25,576 nt of DNA, from contig DATLYF010000021.1 in assembly GCA_035575095.1 (NCBI GenBank), positions 1-25,576 on the forward strand, given 5' to 3'. Numbering within the stretch: position 1 is the first letter of the stretch; each line of letters opens with the position of its first letter. Source of the stretch: DATLYF01 sp035575095 (GTDB taxonomy: Bacteria; Pseudomonadota; Gammaproteobacteria; Competibacterales; Competibacteraceae). The notes below the pieces were generated by a model that worked only from the letters and a program-made list of their open reading frames with translations, made no database searches and had not been told where the DNA came from. The translations under genes and the position numbers were made by a program. This document shows positions 7,679 through 14,902 of this stretch, in pieces.

Positions 7679-10171
7679 ATGCGTGACTTATCCCTGGCCT
7701 GGCGCGCCCTGCGCCGCGACTGGCGCAGCGGCGAGCTGCGGGTGCTGACCCTGGCGCTGCTCATCGCCGTGGCCAGCGTAGCCGCGGTGGGCTTCTTCAC
7801 CGACCGCATCGAGCAGGCGCTGGAGCGCCAGTCGAGCGAGTTGCTCGGTGCCGACCTGGTGCTGGCTTCACCCAATCCCATCGCCGAAGCGTGGGCCGTC
7901 GCGGCGGAACAGGCCGGTCTGAGCCGCGCCCGCACCCTGAGCCTGCGCAGCGTGGTGCTGGCCGGCGACAACACGCAACTGGCCGAGGTCAAAGCGGTGT
8001 CGCCGGGCTATCCGCTGCGCGGCCGGCTGCAGGTGAGCGACGCGCCCTATGTCCCGGCCGCTGCGGTGCACGACATTCCGGCGCCGGGCACGGCCTGGGC
8101 CGACGAGCGCCTGCTGCAGGCGCTGGGCATCGCCGTGGGCGATACGCTGGAGCTGGGAGCGCTGCACCTGCGGCTGACGCGGGTGCTGGCCTACGAGCCG
8201 GACCGCGGCGGCGACCTGTTTAGCATCGCTCCGCGCCTGCTGGTCAACCTGGCGGACATCCCGGCCACGCAGCTGGTGCAGCCGGGCAGCCGGGTGGAGC
8301 ACCGCTTGCTCCTGGCCGGACCCGCGCAGACGGTGGCGGACTTCGCGGCTGCGGCAGCCGCACGGCTCGCTACCGGCGAGCACCTGCACACGGTGCGTGA
8401 CGCCCGCCCCGAGCTGCGCCTGGCTCTGGAGCGGGCCGCGCGCTTCCTCGGCCTGGCCGCGGTGGTGAGCGTGTGCCTGGCCGGAGTGGGCATCGCCATC
8501 GCCGCGCGCCGCTTCGCCACCCGCCACTGGGATAGCGTGGCGGTGCTGCGCTGCTTCGGCGCCAGCCAGGCCCAGGTGCTGCGCCTCTATGTGCTGGAGC
8601 TGCTGCTGCTTGGCGGGCTCGGCGGGCTCGGCGGCGCGGCCCTCGGCTACGCCGCCCAGGGCGGGCTGTCTGCCATCCTCGCTGGCCTGGCCGCCAGCGG
8701 AGCGCTGCCGCCGCCCTCCTGGCAGCCGCTGTTCCCGAGCCTGGCCACCGGGTTGATCGCCCTGCTCGGCTTCGCCCTGCCGCCGTTGCTGCGCCTCAGG
8801 GCGGTACCGCCGCTGCGGGTGCTGCACCGCGACCTGGGGCCGTTGCAGCCGCGCGCCGCCGCCCTGTACGGTCCCGCCCTGGCGGCGGTGGCGGTACTGC
8901 TCTTGTGGCAGGCCGGCGAACTCGAGTTGGCCGGCTACGTGCTGGCCGGCATGACGGGCACGCTGCTCGTCCTCGGCTTGGCCGCCTGGGCTCTGGTACG
9001 CGGGCTCAACCGCCTGCGCGGCCGGGTGGGTGTGGCCTGGCGCTTCGGTCTGGCCAACATCGCCCGCCGCCGGGCGAGCAGCGCGGTGCAGGTGGTGGCC
9101 TTGGGGCTGGGCATCATGGTGCTGCTGGTGCTGACCCTGGTGCGCGCCGATCTGCTGGAGGGCTGGCAATCCACCCTGCCGCCGGACGCCCCTAATTATT
9201 TCCTGATCAATATCCAGCCGGAGGAGGTGGCGGGGATCGACGCCTTCCTGCGCGACCGCGGGCTGCGCGGCAATCCCCTGCATCCCATGGTGCGTGGCCG
9301 CCTGACCCATATCGGCGGCCGGGCAGTGAGCGCGACGGATTACGAGAACCCGCGGGCCCAGCGCCTGGTGGAGCGGGAGTTCAACCTATCCTGGGCCGAG
9401 GCGCTGCAGGAGGACAACAAGATCGTCGCGGGCCGCTGGTGGCGCGCGCAAGACCGTGGCCAGCCCCGGGTATCGGTCGAGCAGGGCCTGGCCGAGACCT
9501 TGGGGATCCGCCTGGGTGACGAGCTGCGCTTCAACATCGTCGGGCAGACGCTCGGCGCCACCGTGACCAGTCTGCGCACGGTGCAATGGGACTCCTTCCG
9601 CGTCAATTTCTTCGTCATCTTCCCGCCCGGGGTGATCGAGAACCAGCCCGCCACCTGGATCACCAGCTTCTACCTGGACAAGGCGCGCAAGCCGCTGCTG
9701 GCGGAGCTGGTGCGGGCCTTCCCCTCGGTGACGGTGCTGGACGTGGACGCGCTGATGGGCAAGGTGCGGGAGATCATGGAGCGTGTCACCCTGGCGGTGG
9801 AGTACGTGTTTCTGTTCACCGTGCTGGCCGGGCTCACCGTGCTCTACGCCGCCATCCAGGCGACCCAGGACGAGCGCCGCTTCGAGGCCGCCATGCTGCG
9901 TACCCTGGGTGCCCAGCGGCGGGTGGTGCGCGCCAGCCTGCTGGCCGAGTTCGCCCTGCTCGGGCTGCTGGCCGGCATGCTGGCTGCCGCTGCCGCCAGC
10001 GCACTCGGTTATGTTTTGGCGACCCAGGTGTTCGATTTCCCCTATCGCTTCAACGCCGGCATCTGGCTGCTGGGGGCGGCCGTCGGCCTGCTCGGGGTGG
10101 GGGCGGCGGGCTGGCTGGGCGCGCGTCGGGTGCTGGAGCAGCCGCCGCTGCGCACGCTGCGTGAGGGGTGA
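7679..10171 (+). CDS. ybbP: FtsX-like ABC permease, YbbP
   Basis: An 830-residue inner-membrane permease with the double-length YbbP layout and about ten membrane segments: near 21-40, 256-277, 304-326, 354-373, 394-410, 418-440, 470-488, 706-727, 755-780 and 793-815. Two large extracytoplasmic domains lie at about 41-255 and 490-705. The paired FtsX helices after each transporter core are recognisable: DSVAVLRCFGAS near 285 and FEAAMLRTLGAQ near 735. It forms a complex with YbbA, encoded 21 bases upstream. The family is thought to couple ATP use to movement of a periplasmic domain, so the substrate may be a lipid or envelope component. That is inference. Confidence 0.92.
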   Translation: MRDLSLAWRALRRDWRSGELRVLTLALLIAVASVAAVGFFTDRIEQALERQSSELLGADLVLASPNPIAEAWAVAAEQAGLSRARTLSLRSVVLAGDNTQLAEVKAVSPGYPLRGRLQVSDAPYVPAAAVHDIPAPGTAWADERLLQALGIAVGDTLELGALHLRLTRVLAYEPDRGGDLFSIAPRLLVNLADIPATQLVQPGSRVEHRLLLAGPAQTVADFAAAAAARLATGEHLHTVRDARPELRLALERAARFLGLAAVVSVCLAGVGIAIAARRFATRHWDSVAVLRCFGASQAQVLRLYVLELLLLGGLGGLGGAALGYAAQGGLSAILAGLAASGALPPPSWQPLFPSLATGLIALLGFALPPLLRLRAVPPLRVLHRDLGPLQPRAAALYGPALAAVAVLLLWQAGELELAGYVLAGMTGTLLVLGLAAWALVRGLNRLRGRVGVAWRFGLANIARRRASSAVQVVALGLGIMVLLVLTLVRADLLEGWQSTLPPDAPNYFLINIQPEEVAGIDAFLRDRGLRGNPLHPMVRGRLTHIGGRAVSATDYENPRAQRLVEREFNLSWAEALQEDNKIVAGRWWRAQDRGQPRVSVEQGLAETLGIRLGDELRFNIVGQTLGATVTSLRTVQWDSFRVNFFVIFPPGVIENQPATWITSFYLDKARKPLLAELVRAFPSVTVLDVDALMGKVREIMERVTLAVEYVFLFTVLAGLTVLYAAIQATQDERRFEAAMLRTLGAQRRVVRASLLAEFALLGLLAGMLAAAAASALGYVLATQVFDFPYRFNAGIWLLGAAVGLLGVGAAGWLGARRVLEQPPLRTLREG

Positions 10172-10224
10172 GGCGGGTCTTGCCTGGCCCTGTTCAGATC
10201 GCTAGCGCTTCCCAAGCAGAGTTC

Positions 10225-11247
10225 ATGACGCACGACATCCTCCCGGCTCACGCTCCCCTCGCCGTCGCCACCCGTGGTGATACCGTGGAATCCGTGCATT
10301 ACGGCTCCATCGCCGTGGTCGATACGGCCGGCGAGCTGTTGCATGCGGTCGGCGATCCGCAGGCGCTGACCTTTTGCCGCTCGGCCTGCAAGCCGTTCCA
10401 GGCCGTGCCCTTGGTCGCCGCCGGCGGGCTGGAGCGCTTCGCCCTGAGCGAGGCCGAGACCGCGCTGCTCTGCGCCAGCCACTCCGGCGAGCCGTGCCAC
10501 GTGCAGGCGGCATTCTCCATCCTGCACAAGGCCGGCTGCCGCGAAGACCAGCTGCAGTGCGGCAGCCATCCGCCACTCGGCTACGAGGTCAGTGGCCGCC
10601 GACCGTACCCGGGCGAGGTGTTCACCCCCATCCAACACAACTGCTCCGGCAAGCATGCCGGCATGCTCGCCGCCTGCCGCCTGTTCGGTGCACCCATCGA
10701 CAGCTATCTGGACTTCGAGCATCCGCTGCAACTGGCCATCCGCCGCGCCGTGGCCCACTATTGCGGTGTGGCCGAGGCGCAACTGCGCCTCGGCGTGGAT
10801 GGTTGTAGCGCGCCCAATTTCGCCGCGCCGCTGCGCAACCTCGCCCGCGCCTTTGCCCGCCTGGCCGAGGCGCGTGACGATCCCGAATACGGTGCTGCTC
10901 ACCGCCGGCTCTACGCCGCCATGGTGCGCCATCCGGAGATGGTGAGCGGCACGGGCCGCAGCGATCTCGCCATCATGCAGGCCGGAGGCGGCGACTGGGT
11001 GGCCAAGATCGGTGCCGAGGCGGTGCAGTGCATCGGCATCCGCAGCCGGGGGCTGGGCATCGCCATCAAGATCAGCGACGGCGCCAGCCGGGCGCTCTAT
11101 CCGGTGATCGTGGAACTGCTGCGCCAGCTCGGCCTGCTGGCGACAGACGTAGCGCGGCGGCTGCTTGCGCCCTACGCGCGGCCGCCGCTGAAAAACTGGC
11201 GCGGGACTCAGGTGGGCGAGATACGGCCGGTGTTCCGGCTGGAGTGA
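10225..11247 (+). CDS. L-asparaginase II, Rhizobium etli type (class 3)
   Basis: A 340-residue protein of the serine-type asparaginase family (PF06089), unrelated to E. coli AnsA/AnsB. It hydrolyses L-asparagine to aspartate and ammonia in the cytosol. The S-x-x-K catalytic motif is present as S53-K56 in RSACKPFQ, a second serine is S85 in SHSGEP, and the metal-binding set C140, K143 (NCSGKH) and C194 (VDGCSAP) is complete. All match the R. etli enzyme residues with an offset of about five. I use the ATG at 10225; a GTG at 10168 overlapping the ybbP stop is in frame but adds 19 unconserved residues. Neither start has a strong Shine-Dalgarno site. It lies 53 bases after ybbP on the same strand. 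Confidence 0.88.
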   Translation: MTHDILPAHAPLAVATRGDTVESVHYGSIAVVDTAGELLHAVGDPQALTFCRSACKPFQAVPLVAAGGLERFALSEAETALLCASHSGEPCHVQAAFSILHKAGCREDQLQCGSHPPLGYEVSGRRPYPGEVFTPIQHNCSGKHAGMLAACRLFGAPIDSYLDFEHPLQLAIRRAVAHYCGVAEAQLRLGVDGCSAPNFAAPLRNLARAFARLAEARDDPEYGAAHRRLYAAMVRHPEMVSGTGRSDLAIMQAGGGDWVAKIGAEAVQCIGIRSRGLGIAIKISDGASRALYPVIVELLRQLGLLATDVARRLLAPYARPPLKNWRGTQVGEIRPVFRLE

Positions 11248-11458
11248 AGATTCGGCTAATGCGAAGTTGCACGACAGTTGCGGTATGGGATGGGGATGTT
11301 TGGCGTAGTAGCCTCGACGCCGGGTGCAGGCAGGAGCCATAACCCGGCGCCATGGCCGCAAGCGAGTCAGGGACAGACGAGCGCCGCTGGAGACCAACAT
11401 CCTCATCTCGGATACACGGACTGCAAGTGAACCTGATATGGGGGATGGAGGAGGATCT

Positions 11459-12394
11459 ATGCGCATCGCGATCTACGGTGTGGGCGGCATCGGCGGCTAT
11501 TTCGGTGGGCGCCTGGCGCAGGCCGGACACGAGGTGGTGTTCATTGCCCGCGGGGCAACGCTGGAGGCGTTGCGGCGCCAGGGGCTGCGGCTGGAGAGTC
11601 CCAAGGGCGATCTTCATCTACCTCAGGTTGCCGCCAGCGATGACCCGGTCGCGGTCGGTCCGGTAGACCTGGTGATGGTGGCGGTGAAGGCTTGGCAGGT
11701 GGCCGAGGTGGCCGAGAAAATCCGGCCGCTGCTCGGCCCTCGCACCGTGGTGCTGCCCCTGCAGAACGGCGTCGAGGCCCCCTACCAACTGGCCGAGACC
11801 CTGGGCCGCGAGCGCGTGCTGGGCGGGTTGGCCAAGATCATCAGCTACATCGTCGCCCCAGGGCATATCCGCCACCTCGGCGCCGAGCCTTACATCGCCC
11901 TGGGCGAGCTGGACAACCGGCCCAGCGAGCGCGCCGAGCGCATCCGTGCGACTCTGGAGGAGGCCGGCATCGTCGCCAGAATCCCGCAGGACATCGTCGC
12001 TGCCCTGTGGCTTAAGTTCCTGTTCGTCGCCGCCTGGGGCGGGGTGGGGGCGGCGACCCGCGCCCCGGTAGGGGTGCTGCGACGGCTACCGGAAACCCGC
12101 GAACTGCTGGAGCAGGCCATGAGCGAGATCGCCACGCTGGCGGCGGCACGGGGCGTGTCCCTGCCGGCCGATGCCGTGGCCTCGAGCATGAACTTCGTCG
12201 ACGCCCTGCCCGATGACAGCACCACCTCGTTGCAGCGCGATATCACAGAAGGCCGGCCCTCGGAACTCGAAGCCTGGAGCGGGGCGGTGGTGCACCTGGG
12301 GCGGGAAGCCGGGGTCGCCACTCCGGTCAACGGGACCCTGTACCGTTGTCTGCTGCCTCTGGAGCTGCGCGCCCGCGGCCAGCTCGGTTTCTGA
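11459..12394 (+). CDS. 2-dehydropantoate 2-reductase family protein (PanE/ApbA-like)
   Basis: A 311-residue NADP-dependent reductase of the ketopantoate reductase family. The N-terminal Rossmann motif GVGGIG is at 7-12, and LPLQNGVEAP at 99-108 matches the conserved LQNG site. The catalytic lysine is probably K186 (ALWLKFLF). The C-terminal helical domain has the TSLQRDITEGRPSELE block, with E269 in the place of E. coli E256. PanE makes pantoate for coenzyme A synthesis. Many family members are paralogues with unknown substrates, so the exact reaction is uncertain. The start is set by GGAGGA about five bases before the ATG. The 211-bp gap upstream (11248-11458) shows no recognisable gene or clear promoter. 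Confidence 0.82.
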   Translation: MRIAIYGVGGIGGYFGGRLAQAGHEVVFIARGATLEALRRQGLRLESPKGDLHLPQVAASDDPVAVGPVDLVMVAVKAWQVAEVAEKIRPLLGPRTVVLPLQNGVEAPYQLAETLGRERVLGGLAKIISYIVAPGHIRHLGAEPYIALGELDNRPSERAERIRATLEEAGIVARIPQDIVAALWLKFLFVAAWGGVGAATRAPVGVLRRLPETRELLEQAMSEIATLAAARGVSLPADAVASSMNFVDALPDDSTTSLQRDITEGRPSELEAWSGAVVHLGREAGVATPVNGTLYRCLLPLELRARGQLGF

Positions 12395-12418
12395 GCACAG
12401 ATCGGCCGGTGCCCGAGG

Positions 12419-12805
12419 CTAAGCGCCGAGGCTGTCGACCAGCATATAGCCGGCCACCAGGAACAGTACCACAGCGAACAGCCGCGTCAGCACGCCGCGC
12501 CGCGCCGCTAGCCGCAGCGCCAGGCGCAGGCCGAGCAGGCCGCCTGCCACCCCGCCGCCGATCAACAGCGCCGCCAGCCGCCAGTCCACCAGCCCGTCCA
12601 GGCCGTAGCTGGCGGCGGTGGTCAGGCCGAAGGCGCCCACCGCGAACAGCGAGGAGCCCGCGGCGTTGAGGATGGGCATGCCGCTGCCGAGCATGATGCT
12701 GGGCACGATGAGGAAGCCGCCGCCGATCAGCCCCAAGGTCAATCCCACCAGCCCGCCGGAAGCCAGGGTCAGCAGGGCGCTGGGCAGGGCGAGAGCAGCG
12801 CTCAT
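12419..12805 (-). CDS. Half-length TauE/SafE (DUF81) membrane permease
   Basis: A 128-residue, very hydrophobic protein with about four membrane segments (near 10-38, 46-66, 76-98 and 107-124). The TauE/SafE glycine-rich hallmark GLTLGLIGGGFLIVPSIML is at 21-39. The usual TauE/SafE transporter has about 250 residues made of two such halves, so this is one half and must dimerise if it forms the full fold. The family exports sulfite, sulfoacetate or related anions. The ATG at 12803-12805 has GAGG seven bases upstream. It is divergent from the persulfide dioxygenase-like gene. Export of sulfite made by that enzyme is a reasonable inference. The same frame stays open antisense through that gene, but only this part is coding. 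Confidence 0.85.
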   Translation of the reverse strand: MSAALALPSALLTLASGGLVGLTLGLIGGGFLIVPSIMLGSGMPILNAAGSSLFAVGAFGLTTAASYGLDGLVDWRLAALLIGGGVAGGLLGLRLALRLAARRGVLTRLFAVVLFLVAGYMLVDSLGA

Positions 12806-12844
12806 GGAGACACCTCGCAATGCAGCAGGACAGGGTTCGATTTG

Positions 12845-12866
12845 TATATTAAGCATTGCGAATATA
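12845..12866. promoter_or_regulatory. Imperfect inverted repeat, candidate second operator
   Basis: TATATT at 12845-12850 and AATATA at 12861-12866 are inverted copies separated by ten bases. The layout ATTA-N8-GAAT (12848-12863) is one base off the ATTC-N8-GAAT pattern that I recall for the sulfide-responsive ArsR-type repressors SqrR and BigR. It abuts the perfect palindrome to its right. Confidence 0.5.
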
Positions 12867-12884
12867 AGTATATTCGAATATACT
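12856..12884 (+). promoter_or_regulatory. Sigma-70 promoter for the persulfide dioxygenase-like gene
   Basis: A -35 box TTGCGA (12856-12861) and a -10 box TATACT (12879-12884) are separated by exactly 17 bases. The predicted start is near 12891, about 44 bases before the ATG at 12935. The spacer and -10 are covered by the palindrome at 12867-12884. Confidence 0.65.
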
Positions 12885-12889
12885 GTCAA
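12861..12889 (-). promoter_or_regulatory. Near-consensus sigma-70 promoter for the TauE/SafE gene
   Basis: Read on the minus strand, TTGACA (12889-12884) and TATATT (12866-12861) are separated by exactly 17 bases, so only one base differs from consensus in the two boxes. The predicted start is near 12854, about 49 bases before the ATG at 12805. Its -35 shares one base with the -10 of the opposite promoter. Confidence 0.7.
12867..12884. promoter_or_regulatory. 18-bp perfect palindrome, shared operator
   Basis: AGTATATTCGAATATACT equals its own reverse complement. It fills the spacer of the minus-strand promoter and covers the spacer end and -10 of the plus-strand promoter, so one bound repressor dimer would shut off both genes. 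An ArsR-type repressor such as BigR/SqrR is the natural candidate given the sulfur genes, but no such regulator gene is in the window. Confidence 0.7.
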
Positions 12890-12934
12890 CCATGAGCGCA
12901 GACATGCGCCTGTCTGCAAGGGGGAGTGTACGGC

Positions 12935-13795
12935 ATGAATCCCATCGTCGAAGCCTTCTACGATCCCATCACCGGTACTCTGTCCTATGGGGTGCGCGAG
13001 CCCGACGGCCGGCACTGCGCCATCATCGACCCGGTGCTGGACTATGACGCCCGCTCTGGCCGCACCAGCAGCCGCAACGCCGATCGCCTCGTCGACTACG
13101 TACGCCAGCACGGCCTGACGGTGGAATGGATCCTGGAGACCCATGTCCATGCCGATCACCTGTCCGCCGCCGCCTACCTGCAGGAGAAGCTGGGCGGGCG
13201 CATCGGCATCGGCGAGCATGTCGGCCGGGTGCAGAGCATCTTCAAGAACATCTTCCACGCCGAGCCCGACTTCGCCACTGACGGCCGCCAGTTCGACCGC
13301 CTGTTCGGCGACGGCGATACCTTTGCCATCGGCGCCTTGCAGGCGCAGGTGCTGCACACCCCGGGGCATACCCCGGCCTGCGTCAGCTACCGCATCGGCG
13401 ATGCCGTGTTTCTGGGCGACACCCTGTTCATGCCCGATGTCGGCACCGCCCGCTGCGACTTCCCCGGCGGCGACGCGCGCACCCTGTACCGTTCCATCCG
13501 CCGCCTGCTGAGCCTGCCCGCGGACAGCCGGTTGTTCGTCTGCCACGACTATCCGCCGCCGGGCCGCGAGGTGCGCTGGCAGACCAGCATCGCCGAGCAG
13601 CGCGCCTACAACCCGGACATCCGCGACGGGGTGAGCGAGGACGACTTCGTCGCCAGCCGCACCGCCCGCGACCGCGAGCTGGACCTGCCCAATCTGATGA
13701 TTCCCTCGGTACAGGTGAATATGCGCGCCGGTCACCTGCCGCCGCCCGAGGACAACGGTGTGCGCTATCTCAAGGTTCCCCTCAACCTGCTCTGA
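12935..13795 (+). CDS. Persulfide dioxygenase-like metallo-beta-lactamase fold protein (Blh/ETHE1-like)
   Basis: A 286-residue metallo-hydrolase fold protein. Metal ligands are H70, H72, D74 and H75 in THVHADH, then H145 in HTPGH, D162 in FLGDTLFMPD, and H204 in FVCHDY. The pattern GTARCDFPGGDA and the C-terminal VNMRAGHLPPPEDNG/LKVPLNLL are what I know from the Blh/persulfide dioxygenase group, which oxidises glutathione persulfide to sulfite with a single Fe(II). There is no fused rhodanese or DUF442 domain. The ATG at 12935 has GGGGAG about eight bases upstream; a GTG three codons earlier is possible. DUF2892 follows after 24 bases, and a TauE/SafE gene is divergent. Together they suggest a sulfide/persulfide detoxification unit. 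Confidence 0.87.
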   Translation: MNPIVEAFYDPITGTLSYGVREPDGRHCAIIDPVLDYDARSGRTSSRNADRLVDYVRQHGLTVEWILETHVHADHLSAAAYLQEKLGGRIGIGEHVGRVQSIFKNIFHAEPDFATDGRQFDRLFGDGDTFAIGALQAQVLHTPGHTPACVSYRIGDAVFLGDTLFMPDVGTARCDFPGGDARTLYRSIRRLLSLPADSRLFVCHDYPPPGREVRWQTSIAEQRAYNPDIRDGVSEDDFVASRTARDRELDLPNLMIPSVQVNMRAGHLPPPEDNGVRYLKVPLNLL

Positions 13796-13819
13796 GCTCC
13801 GCTCGGGAGGACAACTGCC

Positions 13820-14029
13820 ATGACCAAGAACGTCGGTTCCATCGACAAGATCGTCCGCATCGTCGTCGGCCTGCTGCTCATCGTCCTGGCCCTGACCGGC
13901 ACCATCGGCTGGTGGGGCTGGATCGGCGTGCTGCCCGTGGCCACCGCGCTGATGGGCTGGTGTCCAGGCTACCACGTGCTGGGCCTCAGCACCTGTCCGG
14001 CCCAAGGGGTGCAGCAGCGGCGTAGCTGA
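13820..14029 (+). CDS. DUF2892 (YgaP-type) small membrane protein
   Basis: A 69-residue protein with the DUF2892 pattern: start TKNVGSIDKIVRIVVG, two membrane segments (about 10-27 and 30-46), then the cysteine-containing turn MGWCPGYHVLGLSTC with C48 and C59. This module is the membrane tail of rhodanese YgaP in E. coli and is also found as a free protein beside persulfide dioxygenases and sulfur transporters. It lies 24 bases after the dioxygenase-like gene with GGGAGG upstream, so it belongs to the same transcript. Its exact function is unknown; handling of a sulfur species at the membrane is a guess from its neighbours and cysteines. Confidence 0.88.
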   Translation: MTKNVGSIDKIVRIVVGLLLIVLALTGTIGWWGWIGVLPVATALMGWCPGYHVLGLSTCPAQGVQQRRS

Positions 14030-14137
14030 GGGCGGCCGCTGCAGGTATCCGGGGGCCACCGCTCTGACGGCCGCCGCCGGCTTGCCGCCACTGGCGCCGC
14101 GCCCTATCCTCGGCGCAACCGAGGAAGGGCCGGCGTC

Positions 14138-14881
14138 ATGGATCTATACCAATTCCCCATTTCCCACTTCTGCGAGAAGGCGCGCTGGGCGCTGGACTAC
14201 AAAGGCATCCCCTGGCGTGCCCGCAACCTGCTGCCCGGCCCCCACCTCCGTACCACCCGGCGCCTGGCACGCGACAGCAGCGTGCCCCTCCTGGTGGATG
14301 GCGAGCGGGTGATCCAGGGCTCCAGCGCCATCATCGACTACCTGGAGCAGCAGCGGCCTGAGCCGGCGCTGACACCGCGCACCGGTAACCTGGCCAGCCT
14401 GGCGCGGGAATGGGAGATCTTCCTCGACCAGGAGATCGGCATCCACCTGCGCCGCTACTTTTTCCATTACTGGCTGGCAGAGCCCGAGCTGCTGCGCCCG
14501 CTGCTGCTGCAGGGAGCGTCCGGCCCGGGGGTGCTGCTATATCGCCTGGGGTTCTCCCAGGTGCGCAGGCTCATGCGCAGCAGCATGAACATCACCCCGG
14601 AGACCGCCGAGCTGTCGCGACAGCGGGTGCTGGCCGCCCTGCGGCGCCTGGATGCCGTGGTGGCGCGTCAGCCGTTCGTGGTGGCGGGCGGCTTCAGCCG
14701 CGCCGATCTCACCGCCGCCGCCCTGCTGGGGCCGCTGTGTCGGGCCGAGGGCTACGGCATCGTCTGGCCGCAACGGCTGCCGGCGGTGCTCGCCGAATTC
14801 CACGAAGCCCAGGCGCGGCGGCCGTTCTACGCCTGGGTAACAGGGCTGTACCGGGATTACCGGCATCCCACCCGCACCTGA
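14138..14881 (+). CDS. Glutathione S-transferase-like protein
   Basis: A 247-residue protein with a thioredoxin-like N-terminal GST domain (about 1-75): LYQFPISHFCEKARWAL with S9 and C12 at the catalytic position, the cis-proline P50 in VPLLVDG, and the glutathione-binding GSSAIIDYLE at 61-70. An all-helical C-terminal domain follows, containing the folding motif SRADLTAAALL near 190. It is a little longer than usual GSTs. The substrate cannot be told from the sequence. AAGG lies about nine bases before the ATG. The quinone oxidoreductase-like gene begins 21 bases later, so the two probably form a small operon of electrophile or quinone handling. The 108-bp gap upstream shows nothing recognisable. 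Confidence 0.85.
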   Translation: MDLYQFPISHFCEKARWALDYKGIPWRARNLLPGPHLRTTRRLARDSSVPLLVDGERVIQGSSAIIDYLEQQRPEPALTPRTGNLASLAREWEIFLDQEIGIHLRRYFFHYWLAEPELLRPLLLQGASGPGVLLYRLGFSQVRRLMRSSMNITPETAELSRQRVLAALRRLDAVVARQPFVVAGGFSRADLTAAALLGPLCRAEGYGIVWPQRLPAVLAEFHEAQARRPFYAWVTGLYRDYRHPTRT

Positions 14882-14902
14882 GAACAGCGATCGAGGACGA
14901 CG

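Noticed and set aside
7868..9310. 480-residue minus-strand frame inside ybbP
   Set aside because: Shadow of ybbP, made open by high GC; Gln/Arg/Ala-rich with no motif.
10168..10224. GTG start of the asparaginase overlapping the ybbP stop
   Set aside because: The added 19 residues do not belong to the conserved family; the ATG at 10225 gives the expected residue spacing.
12806..14059. Long minus-strand open frame continuous with the TauE/SafE gene, giving 546 residues
   Set aside because: Only the last 128 residues show a recognisable fold. The rest is the antisense of the persulfide dioxygenase-like and DUF2892 genes, rich in Gly/Ala/Val/His/Gln as expected for a shadow frame. A good ribosome site lies at the short start.
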